The translations under genes and the position numbers were made by a program. The notes below the pieces were generated by a model. That model saw nothing but the letters and a program-made list of their open reading frames with translations. It was not told the origin of the DNA and did not search any database. A DNA stretch of 64,000 bases from Pseudoruegeria sp. HB172150 (lineage in GTDB: Bacteria > Pseudomonadota > Alphaproteobacteria > Rhodobacterales > Rhodobacteraceae): assembly GCF_013184805.1 (NCBI RefSeq), contig NZ_JAATNG010000001.1:62001-126000 (forward strand), written 5' to 3'. The stretch's first letter is position 1. Every line of letters starts with the position of its first letter. This document shows positions 9,409-18,532 of the stretch, piece by piece.

Positions 9409-10308
9409 ATGAAAATCGCCCTCGACCCGTTCATGCACCGCCATCTGAGCCTTGAGGAACTGCCATCCAAGGTCGCGGAGCTTGGCTACGAGTGGATCGA
9501 ACTTAGCCCGCGCGCCGACTTCCTTGAGTGGTTCAAGGCGCCCCGCGTGTTTCCCGACCGGGTGAAGCGGTTCAAGAAGGCGCTGTCGGACGCCAATGTC
9601 GGTATCGCCACGCTGCTGCCCATGTATCGCTGGGCGTCGAATGACGAGGAGGAGCGCAAGGCTGCTGTCCGTCACTGGAAGCGCGCCATCGAGATTTGCG
9701 TGGAGATGGGCGTGGACACGATGAACAGTGAATTCGGGCGCGGGCCGCATCCGGACAAGGGCACCTGCTACTGCTGCCATACCGGATCGATGATCGAGGC
9801 CTGCGAGGATGCGTGGTGGCGCTCGATGGAGGACCTGGTGCCGATCTTCGAGAAGGAAGGCATCAACCTGCATATCGAGCCACATCCCGAGGATTGGGTG
9901 GAGACACTGCAGCCGTCGGTGGACCTGATCCGCACGGTGAACAGCCCGCGCGTCAAGTTCCTCTACTGCTGCCCGCACACCTTCTATTTTGGCGATGACG
10001 TGGTGGCGATGCTGCGCGAATGCGCCGACGTGCTGGCACATGTCCACATCGCCGACACGTTCAACCACAAGGCCAGTTCCGGCCTGCGTTACATTCTCAA
10101 CCCGCCGGGGACCAACGCACGAGTGCACCAGCATCTGAATATCGGGCAGGGCGAGGTGCCTTGGGACGACTTCTACCGCACGCTGGCCGAGGTCGGGTTC
10201 GACGGGATCATGACCGCCTGTGTCTTTGCCTGGGAAGAGAAGGCGGATGAGAGCGGCACGTTCATGCGTGCCGAGATGCAGCGTTACGTGGACAAGTATT
10301 TCAAGTGA
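9409..10308 (+). CDS. IolH-like sugar-phosphate isomerase/epimerase (TIM barrel)
   Basis: A 299-residue AP-endonuclease-2-type TIM barrel. The N-terminus ([20 protein letters not shown], then [19 protein letters not shown]) and the central [10 protein letters not shown] and [10 protein letters not shown] motifs look like the IolH branch of inositol clusters. Glu and His residues at strand ends (NSEF, HIEPHP, PHTF, VHIAD) would bind a divalent metal. The biochemical role of IolH is not settled; it is assumed to isomerise or epimerise an inositol-derived ketose or a related intermediate. ATG 9409 follows GGGAGGA, and it is the first enzyme gene after the transporter. Confidence 0.75.
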   Translation: MKIALDPFMHRHLSLEELPSKVAELGYEWIELSPRADFLEWFKAPRVFPDRVKRFKKALSDANVGIATLLPMYRWASNDEEERKAAVRHWKRAIEICVEMGVDTMNSEFGRGPHPDKGTCYCCHTGSMIEACEDAWWRSMEDLVPIFEKEGINLHIEPHPEDWVETLQPSVDLIRTVNSPRVKFLYCCPHTFYFGDDVVAMLRECADVLAHVHIADTFNHKASSGLRYILNPPGTNARVHQHLNIGQGEVPWDDFYRTLAEVGFDGIMTACVFAWEEKADESGTFMRAEMQRYVDKYFK

Positions 10309-10318
10309 GGCCCGCGCC

Positions 10319-11341
10319 ATGACACTCAAGGTTGGAGTCATAGGGACCGGCATGATCGGTCAGGACCATATAAGGCGGCTGACGACGGTGTTGTCGGGCG
10401 TCGCGGTGACGGCTGTCAGCGACATCGACGCGGATCGCGCCCGCGCCGCCGCACCCGAGGGAGCGGAGGTGTTCGGCACGCCGCAGGCGCTGATCCGGTC
10501 GGATGCGGTGGATGCGGTTGTGATCTGTTCGTGGGGCCCCGCGCACGAGGAGCAGTTGATTGACTGTATAGCGGCGGGCAAGCCGGTGTTCTGCGAGAAA
10601 CCGTTGGTCACATCGGAGAAAGCCGCGCTTAATGTGATGGAGGCCGAGGTCGCCTTTGGAAGGCGGCTGGTGCAGGTCGGATTCATGCGACGCTTCGATG
10701 CCGACTACCGCCGGCTCAAAGCGGTGATCGACTCCGGAACACTGGGCGCGCCGCTGATGTATCACTCGGTGCACCGCAACGCGTCGGTGCCGGAGGGGCT
10801 TTATACCTCGGAGATGCCGCTGAACGACACGCTGGTTCATGACGCGGATATCTCGCGCTGGCTGTTGTCGGACGAGATCGCGGCGGTCGAGGTGCGGCTG
10901 CCGCGCCGATCCACACGCGGCGGCGAATTGCGTGACCCGCACTTCGTTCTGCTTCACATGGCGGGTGGCGCCCTCGTCGATGTCGAGATTTCCGTGAACA
11001 TTGCCTACGGCTACGACATTCGCGGCGAGGTGAGTTGCGAACAGGGGATCGCCGCGTTGCCGAACAGGCCAGCGACAGTGGTGTCGGACAGGCACGGCAT
11101 CCGGCAGGCGATCCCCGAAGACTGGCGCGAGCGGTTCATCGAGGCCTACGATCAGGAGTTCCGCGAATGGATCTTGGCCGCCGGGCAGGGGACGGCGACG
11201 GGACCGAGTACCTGGGACGGCTATGCAGCGACGCTGGTCGCCGACGCCGCGCTGCGCGCCGTTGCCAGCGGCGGTCGCGAGGTGATCGCCATGCGCGACA
11301 AGCCGGCGCTTTACGAGACTGCGATGTCCAAGGCCGCCTGA
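10319..11341 (+). CDS. Gfo/Idh/MocA oxidoreductase, inositol 2-dehydrogenase-like (IolG type)
   Basis: A 340-residue NAD(P)-dependent dehydrogenase. The Rossmann motif [16 protein letters not shown] is at about 5-20, the family EKP motif in [11 protein letters not shown] at about 96, and the substrate-domain D-x-x-x-H region in [15 protein letters not shown] at about 170. IolG enzymes oxidise myo-inositol to 2-keto-inositol, the first step of the pathway, and this is the better of the two Gfo/Idh candidates in the operon. The start is ATG 10319, 10 nt after the previous stop; longer frames run into the preceding gene and are not used. Confidence 0.8.
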   Translation: MTLKVGVIGTGMIGQDHIRRLTTVLSGVAVTAVSDIDADRARAAAPEGAEVFGTPQALIRSDAVDAVVICSWGPAHEEQLIDCIAAGKPVFCEKPLVTSEKAALNVMEAEVAFGRRLVQVGFMRRFDADYRRLKAVIDSGTLGAPLMYHSVHRNASVPEGLYTSEMPLNDTLVHDADISRWLLSDEIAAVEVRLPRRSTRGGELRDPHFVLLHMAGGALVDVEISVNIAYGYDIRGEVSCEQGIAALPNRPATVVSDRHGIRQAIPEDWRERFIEAYDQEFREWILAAGQGTATGPSTWDGYAATLVADAALRAVASGGREVIAMRDKPALYETAMSKAA

Positions 11342-11375
11342 GACGCGCGCCGCATTCGAGGAAGGTTCAAGACCG

Positions 11376-12548
11376 ATGATCAACGGTGAGAGAACGATCG
11401 CCCGGCCGCTGCGCTGGGGTATGGTCGGGGGCGGCCGTACAGGACAGGTCGGCTACAAGCATCGCACGGGCGCGCTGCGCGACGGGACTTACGAGCTCGT
11501 TGCGGGGGCGTTCGATCTGGATGCGGCACGCGGGCGCGATTTCGGCACGATGCTGGGCGTCAACGGTGACCGGTGCTACGCAACCTACGAGGATCTCATT
11601 GCAGGCGAAACCGCGCGCGAAGATGGGGTGGAAGTGGTATCGGTCGCGACGCCGAACTTCACTCATTACGAGATCACCAAGTCTCTGCTGGAAGCCAGGA
11701 TCCACGTGATCTGCGAGAAGCCTCTGTTCTTCACCGTGGACGAATGCGACGAGATCGCCGCTCTGGCCGAGAACAACGGCCTGATCGTCGGTGTCACCTA
11801 TGGCTTCACCGGTCATCCGCTGGTGCAACAGATGGCGGCGATGGTGGCAAAGGGCATGCTGGGCGAGGTCCGGATCGTCGACTTGCAGTACACCCACGGT
11901 TTCAACGCGGGCGACGACGTGGACGCGCCCGAGGCCGTAAAGTGGCGTACCAACCCGAAGACGGCTGGGGCGACCTTTGTGCTGGGGGATATCGGGACGC
12001 ACCTATACTACCTGTCGGAGGTCGTGCTGCCGCATTTGAAGGTCGAAAAGCTGCTGTGCGACCGGAAGGCGTTCATTCCGTCACGAGCTCCGCTGGAAGA
12101 CCACGCGACGGTGCTGATGCATTACGACAACGGCGCGCGCGGGCGCTTGTGGGTTTCGTCAGTCAATGCCGGGAACATGGGGTCGCAGCGGTACCGTTTC
12201 GTTGGTTCTAAGGCGTCGCTGGAATGGTCCGACTCGCATCCCGATCAGCTGCTCTACGACGTGCAGGGCGAGCCGAACCGCATCCTCCACCACGGAATGC
12301 CGTACCTGGAGGACGAGAGCCTTGCATGCGACCGGATGGGCGCGCTGCATACCGAGGGGCTGGGTGACAGCTGGTCCAACATTTACCTGTGGATCGCTGA
12401 GGCTATCGACGCGAAGGCCCAGGGCGACGACACGTTTCTGAAAACTCACCATTATCCCGGGATCGCCGCCGGCACCGAAGGCGTGCGCTGGCTGGAGAAC
12501 TGCGTGCGCTCCGCCGATGCGGGCGCGACCTGGGTTGATTTCCAATGA
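11376..12548 (+). CDS. Gfo/Idh/MocA family oxidoreductase (second inositol/sugar dehydrogenase)
   Basis: A 390-residue Rossmann dehydrogenase. MVGGGRTGQVGYKHRTGAL (about 15-33) is a variant dinucleotide motif, with EKPLFFTVDECDEIAAL at about 115 and DIGTHLYYLSEVVLPHL (catalytic-type Asp/His) at about 205. It belongs to the longer Gfo/Idh branch seen in inositol-isomer (scyllo, chiro) and other cyclitol/sugar clusters. With the IolG-like enzyme two genes upstream it could let the pathway accept more than one stereoisomer or work in the 1-position. Substrate and cofactor specificity are not predictable here. Confidence 0.82.
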   Translation: MINGERTIARPLRWGMVGGGRTGQVGYKHRTGALRDGTYELVAGAFDLDAARGRDFGTMLGVNGDRCYATYEDLIAGETAREDGVEVVSVATPNFTHYEITKSLLEARIHVICEKPLFFTVDECDEIAALAENNGLIVGVTYGFTGHPLVQQMAAMVAKGMLGEVRIVDLQYTHGFNAGDDVDAPEAVKWRTNPKTAGATFVLGDIGTHLYYLSEVVLPHLKVEKLLCDRKAFIPSRAPLEDHATVLMHYDNGARGRLWVSSVNAGNMGSQRYRFVGSKASLEWSDSHPDQLLYDVQGEPNRILHHGMPYLEDESLACDRMGALHTEGLGDSWSNIYLWIAEAIDAKAQGDDTFLKTHHYPGIAAGTEGVRWLENCVRSADAGATWVDFQ

Positions 12549-12571
12549 ACGTCTTCTGAAGGAGCGAAGAC

Positions 12572-13513
12572 ATGAAGCTTTCCATCTGCACCGACGTGAT
12601 GGGCAATCTGTCCTTCACCGACATGCTGGACAAATGCGTGAAGCTCGGCGTTGAGGGCGTCGAGATGACAGGTGGCGGCTGGTCGCCTGCACCGCATTTC
12701 CGGGCGGAGACTCTTCTGGCCGACAAGCAGCTGCTGAAGGAGCGGCTGAAGGAGATCGAGGCGCGAGGGCTGGAGATCGCTGCACTGAACTGCTCGGCCA
12801 ACCCGCTCGACCCGGGCGCGATGGGCAAGCGACACCGTAAAGAGATGGAGGATACCATCCGGTTGGCGGGCGAAATCGGAGTCAAAAAGATTGTCTGCAT
12901 GTCGGGCCTGCCCGAGGCGGCACCGGGCGACATGGTGCCGAACTGGCTGGTCTACACCAAGTCCTGGCCAGACGAGATGCCGGAACGTGACCGCTACCAG
13001 TGGGAGGACCGGGCGTTCCCGCTGTGGCATGATCTGGTGAAGCTGGCCGGCGAAGCGGGCGTGGAGAAATACGCGCTTGAGAACTTCTCGGCCATGCTGG
13101 TGTGGAACCCGGAAACGCTATTCCGGCTGCGCGATGAAGTCGGGCCGAAAGTGGGCATGAACCTCGACCCGTCGCACCTGTTTTGGAAGGGGGCGGATCC
13201 GATCGCGGGTGCGCGTGCGCTCGGCGAAGCGATCCACCACGTTCACGGCAAGGACACGCGGATCGAGCGTTGCCTGGCGGATGTGAACGGGCTGCTGGAG
13301 CTTAAGGAAGTGACCGATGTGACGAACCGCAGCTGGAACTACGTCGCGGTCGGCGCCGGTCACGACTTGCAATGGTGGAAGGAGTTCTTCTCTGTCGTGG
13401 GCATGATGGGCTATGACGGCTGGGTTTCGCTGGAGATGGAGGATTTCACCATGTCCACCGACGCGGGCATCCAGTCATCCATTGACGCTCTCCAGGCCAC
13501 TATCATCCGCTAG
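12572..13513 (+). CDS. sugar-phosphate isomerase/epimerase (TIM barrel)
   Basis: A 313-residue xylose-isomerase-like TIM barrel with metal-ligand positions in LENFSAMLVWN, NLDPSHLFW, HHVHGKDTRI and SLEMED. Its branch is common in inositol and cyclitol operons but has no firm biochemical assignment. ATG 12572 follows AAGGAGCGAAGAC. It is the second of four TIM-barrel genes in this operon. It is co-transcribed with the ABM-domain gene 6 nt downstream. Confidence 0.78.
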   Translation: MKLSICTDVMGNLSFTDMLDKCVKLGVEGVEMTGGGWSPAPHFRAETLLADKQLLKERLKEIEARGLEIAALNCSANPLDPGAMGKRHRKEMEDTIRLAGEIGVKKIVCMSGLPEAAPGDMVPNWLVYTKSWPDEMPERDRYQWEDRAFPLWHDLVKLAGEAGVEKYALENFSAMLVWNPETLFRLRDEVGPKVGMNLDPSHLFWKGADPIAGARALGEAIHHVHGKDTRIERCLADVNGLLELKEVTDVTNRSWNYVAVGAGHDLQWWKEFFSVVGMMGYDGWVSLEMEDFTMSTDAGIQSSIDALQATIIR

Positions 13514-13519
13514 GGTGTC

Positions 13520-13804
13520 ATGTACAAGTTCATCATCACCATCGAGCTTCAGCCCGGCACGCGGGATCAGATCCTAGCCCGCGCGCCGGAGGTTCAGGCG
13601 GCAACGCGTGATGAGCCGGGCTGTCTGGCCTACGACTTCTTCACCTGCACTGACGATCCGGACAGGCTGGTCTTCGTCGAGGCGTGGACGGATAAGGCAG
13701 CGCATACTTTCCACATGGAGCAGCCGCATACGAAACAGTTCATCGCGTACCACGAGCAGTTCCACCGATCGCTGACCTTCGAAACCATCAACGTGGCGGA
13801 CTGA
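13520..13804 (+). CDS. small antibiotic-biosynthesis-monooxygenase (ABM/YgiN) domain protein
   Basis: A 94-residue dimeric ferredoxin-like protein. FIITIELQPGTRDQILARAPEVQAATRDEPGCLAYDF, FVEAWTDKAAHTFHMEQPH and the C-terminal HRSLTFETINV are typical of the ABM/putative quinol monooxygenase family. Members act as cofactor-free monooxygenases, isomerases or small scaffold proteins. One wedged between two sugar-isomerase genes (gaps of 6 and 1 nt) implies a role in the inositol-type pathway or in removing a by-product. No recognised step of inositol catabolism needs it. Confidence 0.78.
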   Translation: MYKFIITIELQPGTRDQILARAPEVQAATRDEPGCLAYDFFTCTDDPDRLVFVEAWTDKAAHTFHMEQPHTKQFIAYHEQFHRSLTFETINVAD

Positions 13805-13805
13805 G

Positions 13806-14735
13806 ATGGCGAACCCGGTTGCCATATCCTGTGCGCCCTGCTGCTGGGGGGTCGATGACGTGTCGAACCCGCATCTGCCGCCTTGGGAGAAGGTGCTGGA
13901 GGAGGCGGCAAAGGCCGGGTTCGACGGGCTGGAGCTGGGACCCTACGGCTACATGCCGCTGGACGTAGAGCGCGTGGGCGGTGCGCTGCGGACTCGTGGA
14001 TTGTCCATCGTGGCGGGCGCGATTTTCGACGACCTCGTTTCGCCCGGGAACCGCGAGAGCCTGCTGAAACAGACGGACGAGATTTGTGCTTTTATCACTG
14101 CGCTGCCGAAGCCGGGTACACATGCGGGCCAGCGGTTTGACGCACCGTATCTGACAGTCATGGACTGGGGCCACCACGAGCGTGATTTTGCAGCGGGGCA
14201 TTCTGATAGGGCGCCGCGGCTCGATGACGCTGCGTGGGAGGGGATGGTCGTGAATATCCGTGCCATCGCCGAACTGGCGCGCGACCGCTACGGCGTGCGC
14301 GCCACGATACACCCGCATGCGGGCGGATATATCGAGTTCGCAGACGAGCTGGCGCGGATCGTGGAGAATATCGGACCGGAGACCGCTGGGCTATGCCTCG
14401 ACACAGGGCATCTGGATTATGCTGGCATGGATCCAGTGGAGACGCTGCGGTCGTACATGGACCGCACGGATTACATCCACTTCAAGGATATCGACCCGGT
14501 CGTGTTCGATGACGTCATGGGCCGGCAAATCCGTTTCTTCGATGCCTGCGCCGAGGGTGTGATGTGCCCGATCGGCCGGGGCCGCATCGGCTATCCCGCA
14601 ATACGTTCGCTTTTGACCGAAGCGGGCTATGGCGGCTACATCACAATCGAGCAGGAACGAGACCCGCGCAATTCGGGGTCCGTTCTGAGCGATCTGGCAG
14701 CGAGCCGGGCGTTCCTGAGGGAGACGGGATTCTGA
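13806..14735 (+). CDS. IolE-like inosose dehydratase family TIM-barrel protein
   Basis: A 309-residue TIM barrel. CCWGVDDVSNPHLPPWEKVLEE and GFDGLELGPYGYMP at the N-terminus resemble the IolE (myo-inosose-2 dehydratase) layout, in which a WxxDD motif starts strand 1. Later motifs IHPHAGGYIE (about 168), CLDTGHLDYAG (about 200) and YIHFKDIDP supply the metal-binding Glu/His/Asp set. IolE removes water from 2-keto-inositol to give the trihydroxycyclohexanedione that IolD cleaves. No other gene here fits that step better. Its ATG follows the ABM stop after 1 nt. Confidence 0.7.
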   Translation: MANPVAISCAPCCWGVDDVSNPHLPPWEKVLEEAAKAGFDGLELGPYGYMPLDVERVGGALRTRGLSIVAGAIFDDLVSPGNRESLLKQTDEICAFITALPKPGTHAGQRFDAPYLTVMDWGHHERDFAAGHSDRAPRLDDAAWEGMVVNIRAIAELARDRYGVRATIHPHAGGYIEFADELARIVENIGPETAGLCLDTGHLDYAGMDPVETLRSYMDRTDYIHFKDIDPVVFDDVMGRQIRFFDACAEGVMCPIGRGRIGYPAIRSLLTEAGYGGYITIEQERDPRNSGSVLSDLAASRAFLRETGF

Positions 14736-14745
14736 GGATGGCACG

Positions 14746-16692
14746 ATGACCAAGACCCTTGATGTAATCACCATCGGCCGGGCCGGTGTGGATCTGTATG
14801 GCGCGCAAATCGGCGCGCGGCTGGAGGATATGGGGTCGTTCGAGAAGTACATCGGCGGCTCTCCGACGAACATCGCCTGCGGTACGGCGCGGCTGGGTCT
14901 GAGATCGGCGCTGATCAGCCGCGTGGGCGATGAGCATATGGGTAGGTTCATCCGCGAGCAGCTGCACCGCGAGGGCGTGGTGACGGATGGCGTTGTGACC
15001 GATCCGGAGCGGCTGACCGCGCTCGTGATCCTCGGTATCCGCGACCAAGAGCAGTTTCCGCTGATCTTCTATCGCGAGAACTGCGCCGACATGGGCCTGT
15101 GCGAGGACGATATCGACGAGGGGTTCATTGCCTCCGCGCGGGCCGTGGTGCCGACGGGGACGCATCTGAGCCACGCGCGGACGCGGGCGGCGGTGCTGAA
15201 GGCGCTGGAACTGGCGAGGAAGCACGGGGCGCGGACGGCGCTGGACATCGACTATCGGCCCAACCTTTGGGGCGTGCTGGGACATGGCGAGGGAGAGAGC
15301 CGGTTCGCGGAAAGTGCCGAGGTGACAGCGCAGCTGCAGTCGACGCTGCATCTCTTCGACCTGATCGTCGGGACCGAGGAGGAGTTCCACATCGCCGGCG
15401 GCTCGACCGATACACTGGAGGCGCTGCGAGCGGTGCGCAAGGTGTCCGAAGCGGTGCTGGTCTGCAAGCGCGGGCCGATGGGGGCGGTGGCGTTCGACGC
15501 TGCGATACCGGGAAGCCTTGACGACGGTCAGACGGGGCCGGGCTTTCCCATCGAGGTTTTCAACGTGTTGGGCGCGGGCGACGGGTTCATGAGCGGCTTG
15601 CTGAAGGGCTGGCTCGATGGCCAGGACTGGCCGACGACCTTGAAGTACGCGAATGCCTGCGGAGCCTTCGCTGTGTCGAGGCACGGCTGCACGCCGGCCT
15701 ATCCGAGCTGGGAGGAGCTGCAGTTTTTCTTTGACCGCGGTATCCAGCGGCCGGACCTGCGGAACGATGTCGAGCTTGAACAGGTGCACTGGGCGACGAA
15801 CCGGCATCGCCGGGTCGATGGCGCCTGGTCGGAGATGCGGGTCTTCGCCTTCGATCACCGGATGCAGCTTGAGGAGATGCAAGGCGCGACGGTCGAGAAG
15901 ATCGGCGCGTTCAAGGAGCTTTGCCTTCGGGCGGCGCGCGAAGTCCAGGATGGGCGGCCGGGTTACGGCATCCTGTGCGACGGACGGATTGGGCGCGAGG
16001 CGCTTTACCGTGCCGAGGGAACGGGCCTTTGGATCGGGCGGCCGGTGGAATGGCCGGGCTCTCGCCCGCTTACGCTGGAGCCGCAGATCGGGCCTGATTA
16101 CGGGCGGCTGAAGGAATGGCCGAAGGATCAGGTGGTGAAGTGCCTGTGCTTCTGCCACCCCGACGACGATGCGGAGATGTGGGCGAAGCAAGAGGACGTG
16201 ATCACCCGGCTATTCCACTCCGCGCGGCGCAACTCGCTGGAATTCCTGCTGGAGGTGATCCCGTCGAAATGCGGTAAGGTCGATGACGACACCACGCCGA
16301 AGGTGATCCAGCGCTTCTATGACATCGGCGTCTATCCTGACTGGTGGAAGCTGGAACCGTTCCGCAACGAGACCGCCTGGAAGAAGGCTGCGGATGCCAT
16401 TGAGCGCAATGATCGGCGCACACGCGGCATTGTGGTGCTGGGGCTCGACGCGCCCGAGGCGGAGCTTGCCGAGAGTTTCGCGCTGGCAGCGGCGCAGCCG
16501 CTGGTCAAGGGGTTTGCTGTGGGGCGGACGATCTTCGGTGACGCTGCACGTGCCTGGATGAAGGGTGACATGGACGATGCAGCGGCCGTGGCGCAGATGA
16601 AGGACCGGTACGTGCGCCTGTGTGCGGTCTGGGATGATGCGCGGAGATCGGCGGAGCGGCGCAACGCGAAAGATTTGGAGGAGACGCTATGA
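14746..16692 (+). CDS. iolC: 5-dehydro-2-deoxygluconokinase with C-terminal DUF2090 domain
   Basis: A 648-residue two-domain protein. Residues about 1-320 are a PfkB/ribokinase-type kinase, with GGSPTNIACGTARLG near 38-52 and the catalytic-Asp motif NVLGAGDGFMSGLLKG near 275. This is the IolC kinase, which phosphorylates 2-deoxy-5-keto-gluconate. Residues about 345-645 are DUF2090 (FAFDHRMQLEEM, GYGILCDGRIGREAL, SKCGKVDDD, FAVGRTIFG), a TIM-barrel domain of aldolase type. In proteobacteria that lack IolJ the fused domain is thought to cleave the phosphorylated product. This would let one polypeptide do kinase and aldolase steps. The stop overlaps the iolD start by 4 nt. Confidence 0.93.
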   Translation: MTKTLDVITIGRAGVDLYGAQIGARLEDMGSFEKYIGGSPTNIACGTARLGLRSALISRVGDEHMGRFIREQLHREGVVTDGVVTDPERLTALVILGIRDQEQFPLIFYRENCADMGLCEDDIDEGFIASARAVVPTGTHLSHARTRAAVLKALELARKHGARTALDIDYRPNLWGVLGHGEGESRFAESAEVTAQLQSTLHLFDLIVGTEEEFHIAGGSTDTLEALRAVRKVSEAVLVCKRGPMGAVAFDAAIPGSLDDGQTGPGFPIEVFNVLGAGDGFMSGLLKGWLDGQDWPTTLKYANACGAFAVSRHGCTPAYPSWEELQFFFDRGIQRPDLRNDVELEQVHWATNRHRRVDGAWSEMRVFAFDHRMQLEEMQGATVEKIGAFKELCLRAAREVQDGRPGYGILCDGRIGREALYRAEGTGLWIGRPVEWPGSRPLTLEPQIGPDYGRLKEWPKDQVVKCLCFCHPDDDAEMWAKQEDVITRLFHSARRNSLEFLLEVIPSKCGKVDDDTTPKVIQRFYDIGVYPDWWKLEPFRNETAWKKAADAIERNDRRTRGIVVLGLDAPEAELAESFALAAAQPLVKGFAVGRTIFGDAARAWMKGDMDDAAAVAQMKDRYVRLCAVWDDARRSAERRNAKDLEETL

Positions 16693-18521
16693 GCGGAACG
16701 ATCCGGCTGACGGCGGCGCAGGCCATGGTGAAATGGCTGAGCGTGCAGATGACCGAGGAGGGGGAGCGTTTCATCGAGGGAGTCTGGGCGATCTTCGGCC
16801 ACGGTAACGTGGCTGGCCTGGGTGAGGCGCTGCACGGGATCGGTGAAGCGCTGCCGACCTGGCGAGGCCAGAATGAACAGACGATGGCGCATGCCGCCAT
16901 AGCGTATGCCAAGACGATGAAGCGGCGCCAGGCGCAGGCAGTGACCTCTTCCATCGGGCCGGGCGCCACCAACATGGTGACGGCAGCGGCGCTGGCGCAT
17001 GTGAACCGGCTGCCGGTGTTGCTGATCCCCGGCGACGTCTTCGCCAACCGGCGGCCCGACCCGGTGCTGCAGCAGATCGAGGATTTCGACGACGGCACCG
17101 TGTCGGCGAATGACGCGTTCCGGCCTGTGGTGCGCTATTTCGACCGGATCAGCCGGCCCGAACACCTTCTGACCTGCCTGCCGAGGGCACTTGCGGTGAT
17201 GACCGATCCGGCGAACTGCGGTCCGGTCTGTCTGGCCTTCTGCCAGGATGTGCAGGCTGAAGCCTATGATTACCCCGAGACATTTTTTCAACCGAAGACC
17301 TGGCGCATCCGGCGGGCGGAGCCCGACCCGGTGGAGGTTGCGCAGGCGGTCGAGGCGATTAAGGCGGCGAAGCGGCCGGTCATCGTAGCCGGGGGCGGCG
17401 TAATCTATTCCGGGGCCGAAGCGGAACTGACTGCCTTTGCGGAACAACACGGGATTCCGGTGGTCGAGACGCAGGCGGGCAAGTCGGCACTGTCCTGGGA
17501 GCACGAGCTGAATTTTGGTTCGCCGGGCGTGACAGGCTCAGCCTGTGGCAACGAGTTGGCGGCGAAGGCAGACTTGGTGATCGGCATCGGCACGCGGTTC
17601 CAGGATTTCACGACGGGTTCGTGGACGGTTTTCGACGAGGCGGAGCGCAGGCTGATATCGATCAACCTGCATGGCTATGACGCGACGAAGCACGGCGCTC
17701 TGCCTGTCGTGGGTGACGCCCGAGTGACGCTGGAGAAGATCGGTGCTGGGTTGGGCGGCAAGAGTTTTGGCTGGCACGATCCGCAGGCACGGCTGGGCTG
17801 GCACGAGACGGTCAGAACCGTGACGGCGGCTCCGAAAGGAACCAACGCTCTGCCCACCGATGCGCAGGTGATCGGCGCCGTTCAGCGGGTGGCGGAGAGC
17901 AATACCGTGGCGATGTGCGCGGCGGGAACGATGCCCGGCGCTCTGCAGGTACTGTGGCAGGCGGCGGAAGGCGGTTATCACATGGAGTACGGCTATTCCT
18001 GCATGGGCTATGAGGTAGCGGGCGCGATGGGCATCAAGCTGGCCGCGCCCGAAAAGGACGTCATCTGCTTCGTCGGCGACGGTTCCTACATGATGGCGAA
18101 CTCGGAACTGGCGACGGCGGTGATGCGGAAGGTGCCGTTCACGGTCGTGCTGACCGACAACCGGGGATACGGCTGCATCAACCGGCTGCAGATCGAATGC
18201 GGCGGAGCCGAGTTCAACAACATGTACAAGGACTCTAACGTCGAGGTGCAGCCTGAAATCGATTTCGTCGCCCATGCAGGCTCGATGGGCGCGCATGCCG
18301 AGAAGGCAACCGACATCGCCGATCTGGAAGCGAAGATCGTCGCGGCGCGGGGGCGCGAGATTCCGTCTATCATCGTGATCGACACGGACGCTGTCCCAGG
18401 CACGGGCGCTGGCGGGCACTGGTGGGACGTGGCGGTGCCGCAGACGGGCGGCCCGGAGCGGCTGGAAAAGGCGCGCCAACGCTATAACGAGAATGCCGCG
18501 AAACAGCGCGTCTTCAACTGA
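16689..18521 (+). CDS. iolD: 3D-(3,5/4)-trihydroxycyclohexane-1,2-dione acylhydrolase
   Basis: A 610-residue thiamin-diphosphate enzyme that hydrolytically opens the inositol-derived ring to 5-deoxy-glucuronate. The N-terminal Pyr domain carries the catalytic Glu in RGQNEQTMAHAAIAYA (about 58) and SSIGPGATNMVTAA. The central domain spans about 215-350, and the PP domain binds ThDP/Mg with GDGSYMMANSELATAV ending in TDNRGYG (about 462-493). The length is normal for IolD. ATG 16689 overlaps iolC by 4 nt, and iolB follows 11 nt after the stop, giving the usual iolC-iolD-iolB order. Confidence 0.94.
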   Translation: MSGTIRLTAAQAMVKWLSVQMTEEGERFIEGVWAIFGHGNVAGLGEALHGIGEALPTWRGQNEQTMAHAAIAYAKTMKRRQAQAVTSSIGPGATNMVTAAALAHVNRLPVLLIPGDVFANRRPDPVLQQIEDFDDGTVSANDAFRPVVRYFDRISRPEHLLTCLPRALAVMTDPANCGPVCLAFCQDVQAEAYDYPETFFQPKTWRIRRAEPDPVEVAQAVEAIKAAKRPVIVAGGGVIYSGAEAELTAFAEQHGIPVVETQAGKSALSWEHELNFGSPGVTGSACGNELAAKADLVIGIGTRFQDFTTGSWTVFDEAERRLISINLHGYDATKHGALPVVGDARVTLEKIGAGLGGKSFGWHDPQARLGWHETVRTVTAAPKGTNALPTDAQVIGAVQRVAESNTVAMCAAGTMPGALQVLWQAAEGGYHMEYGYSCMGYEVAGAMGIKLAAPEKDVICFVGDGSYMMANSELATAVMRKVPFTVVLTDNRGYGCINRLQIECGGAEFNNMYKDSNVEVQPEIDFVAHAGSMGAHAEKATDIADLEAKIVAARGREIPSIIVIDTDAVPGTGAGGHWWDVAVPQTGGPERLEKARQRYNENAAKQRVFN

Positions 18522-18532
18522 GGGAGATCGAG

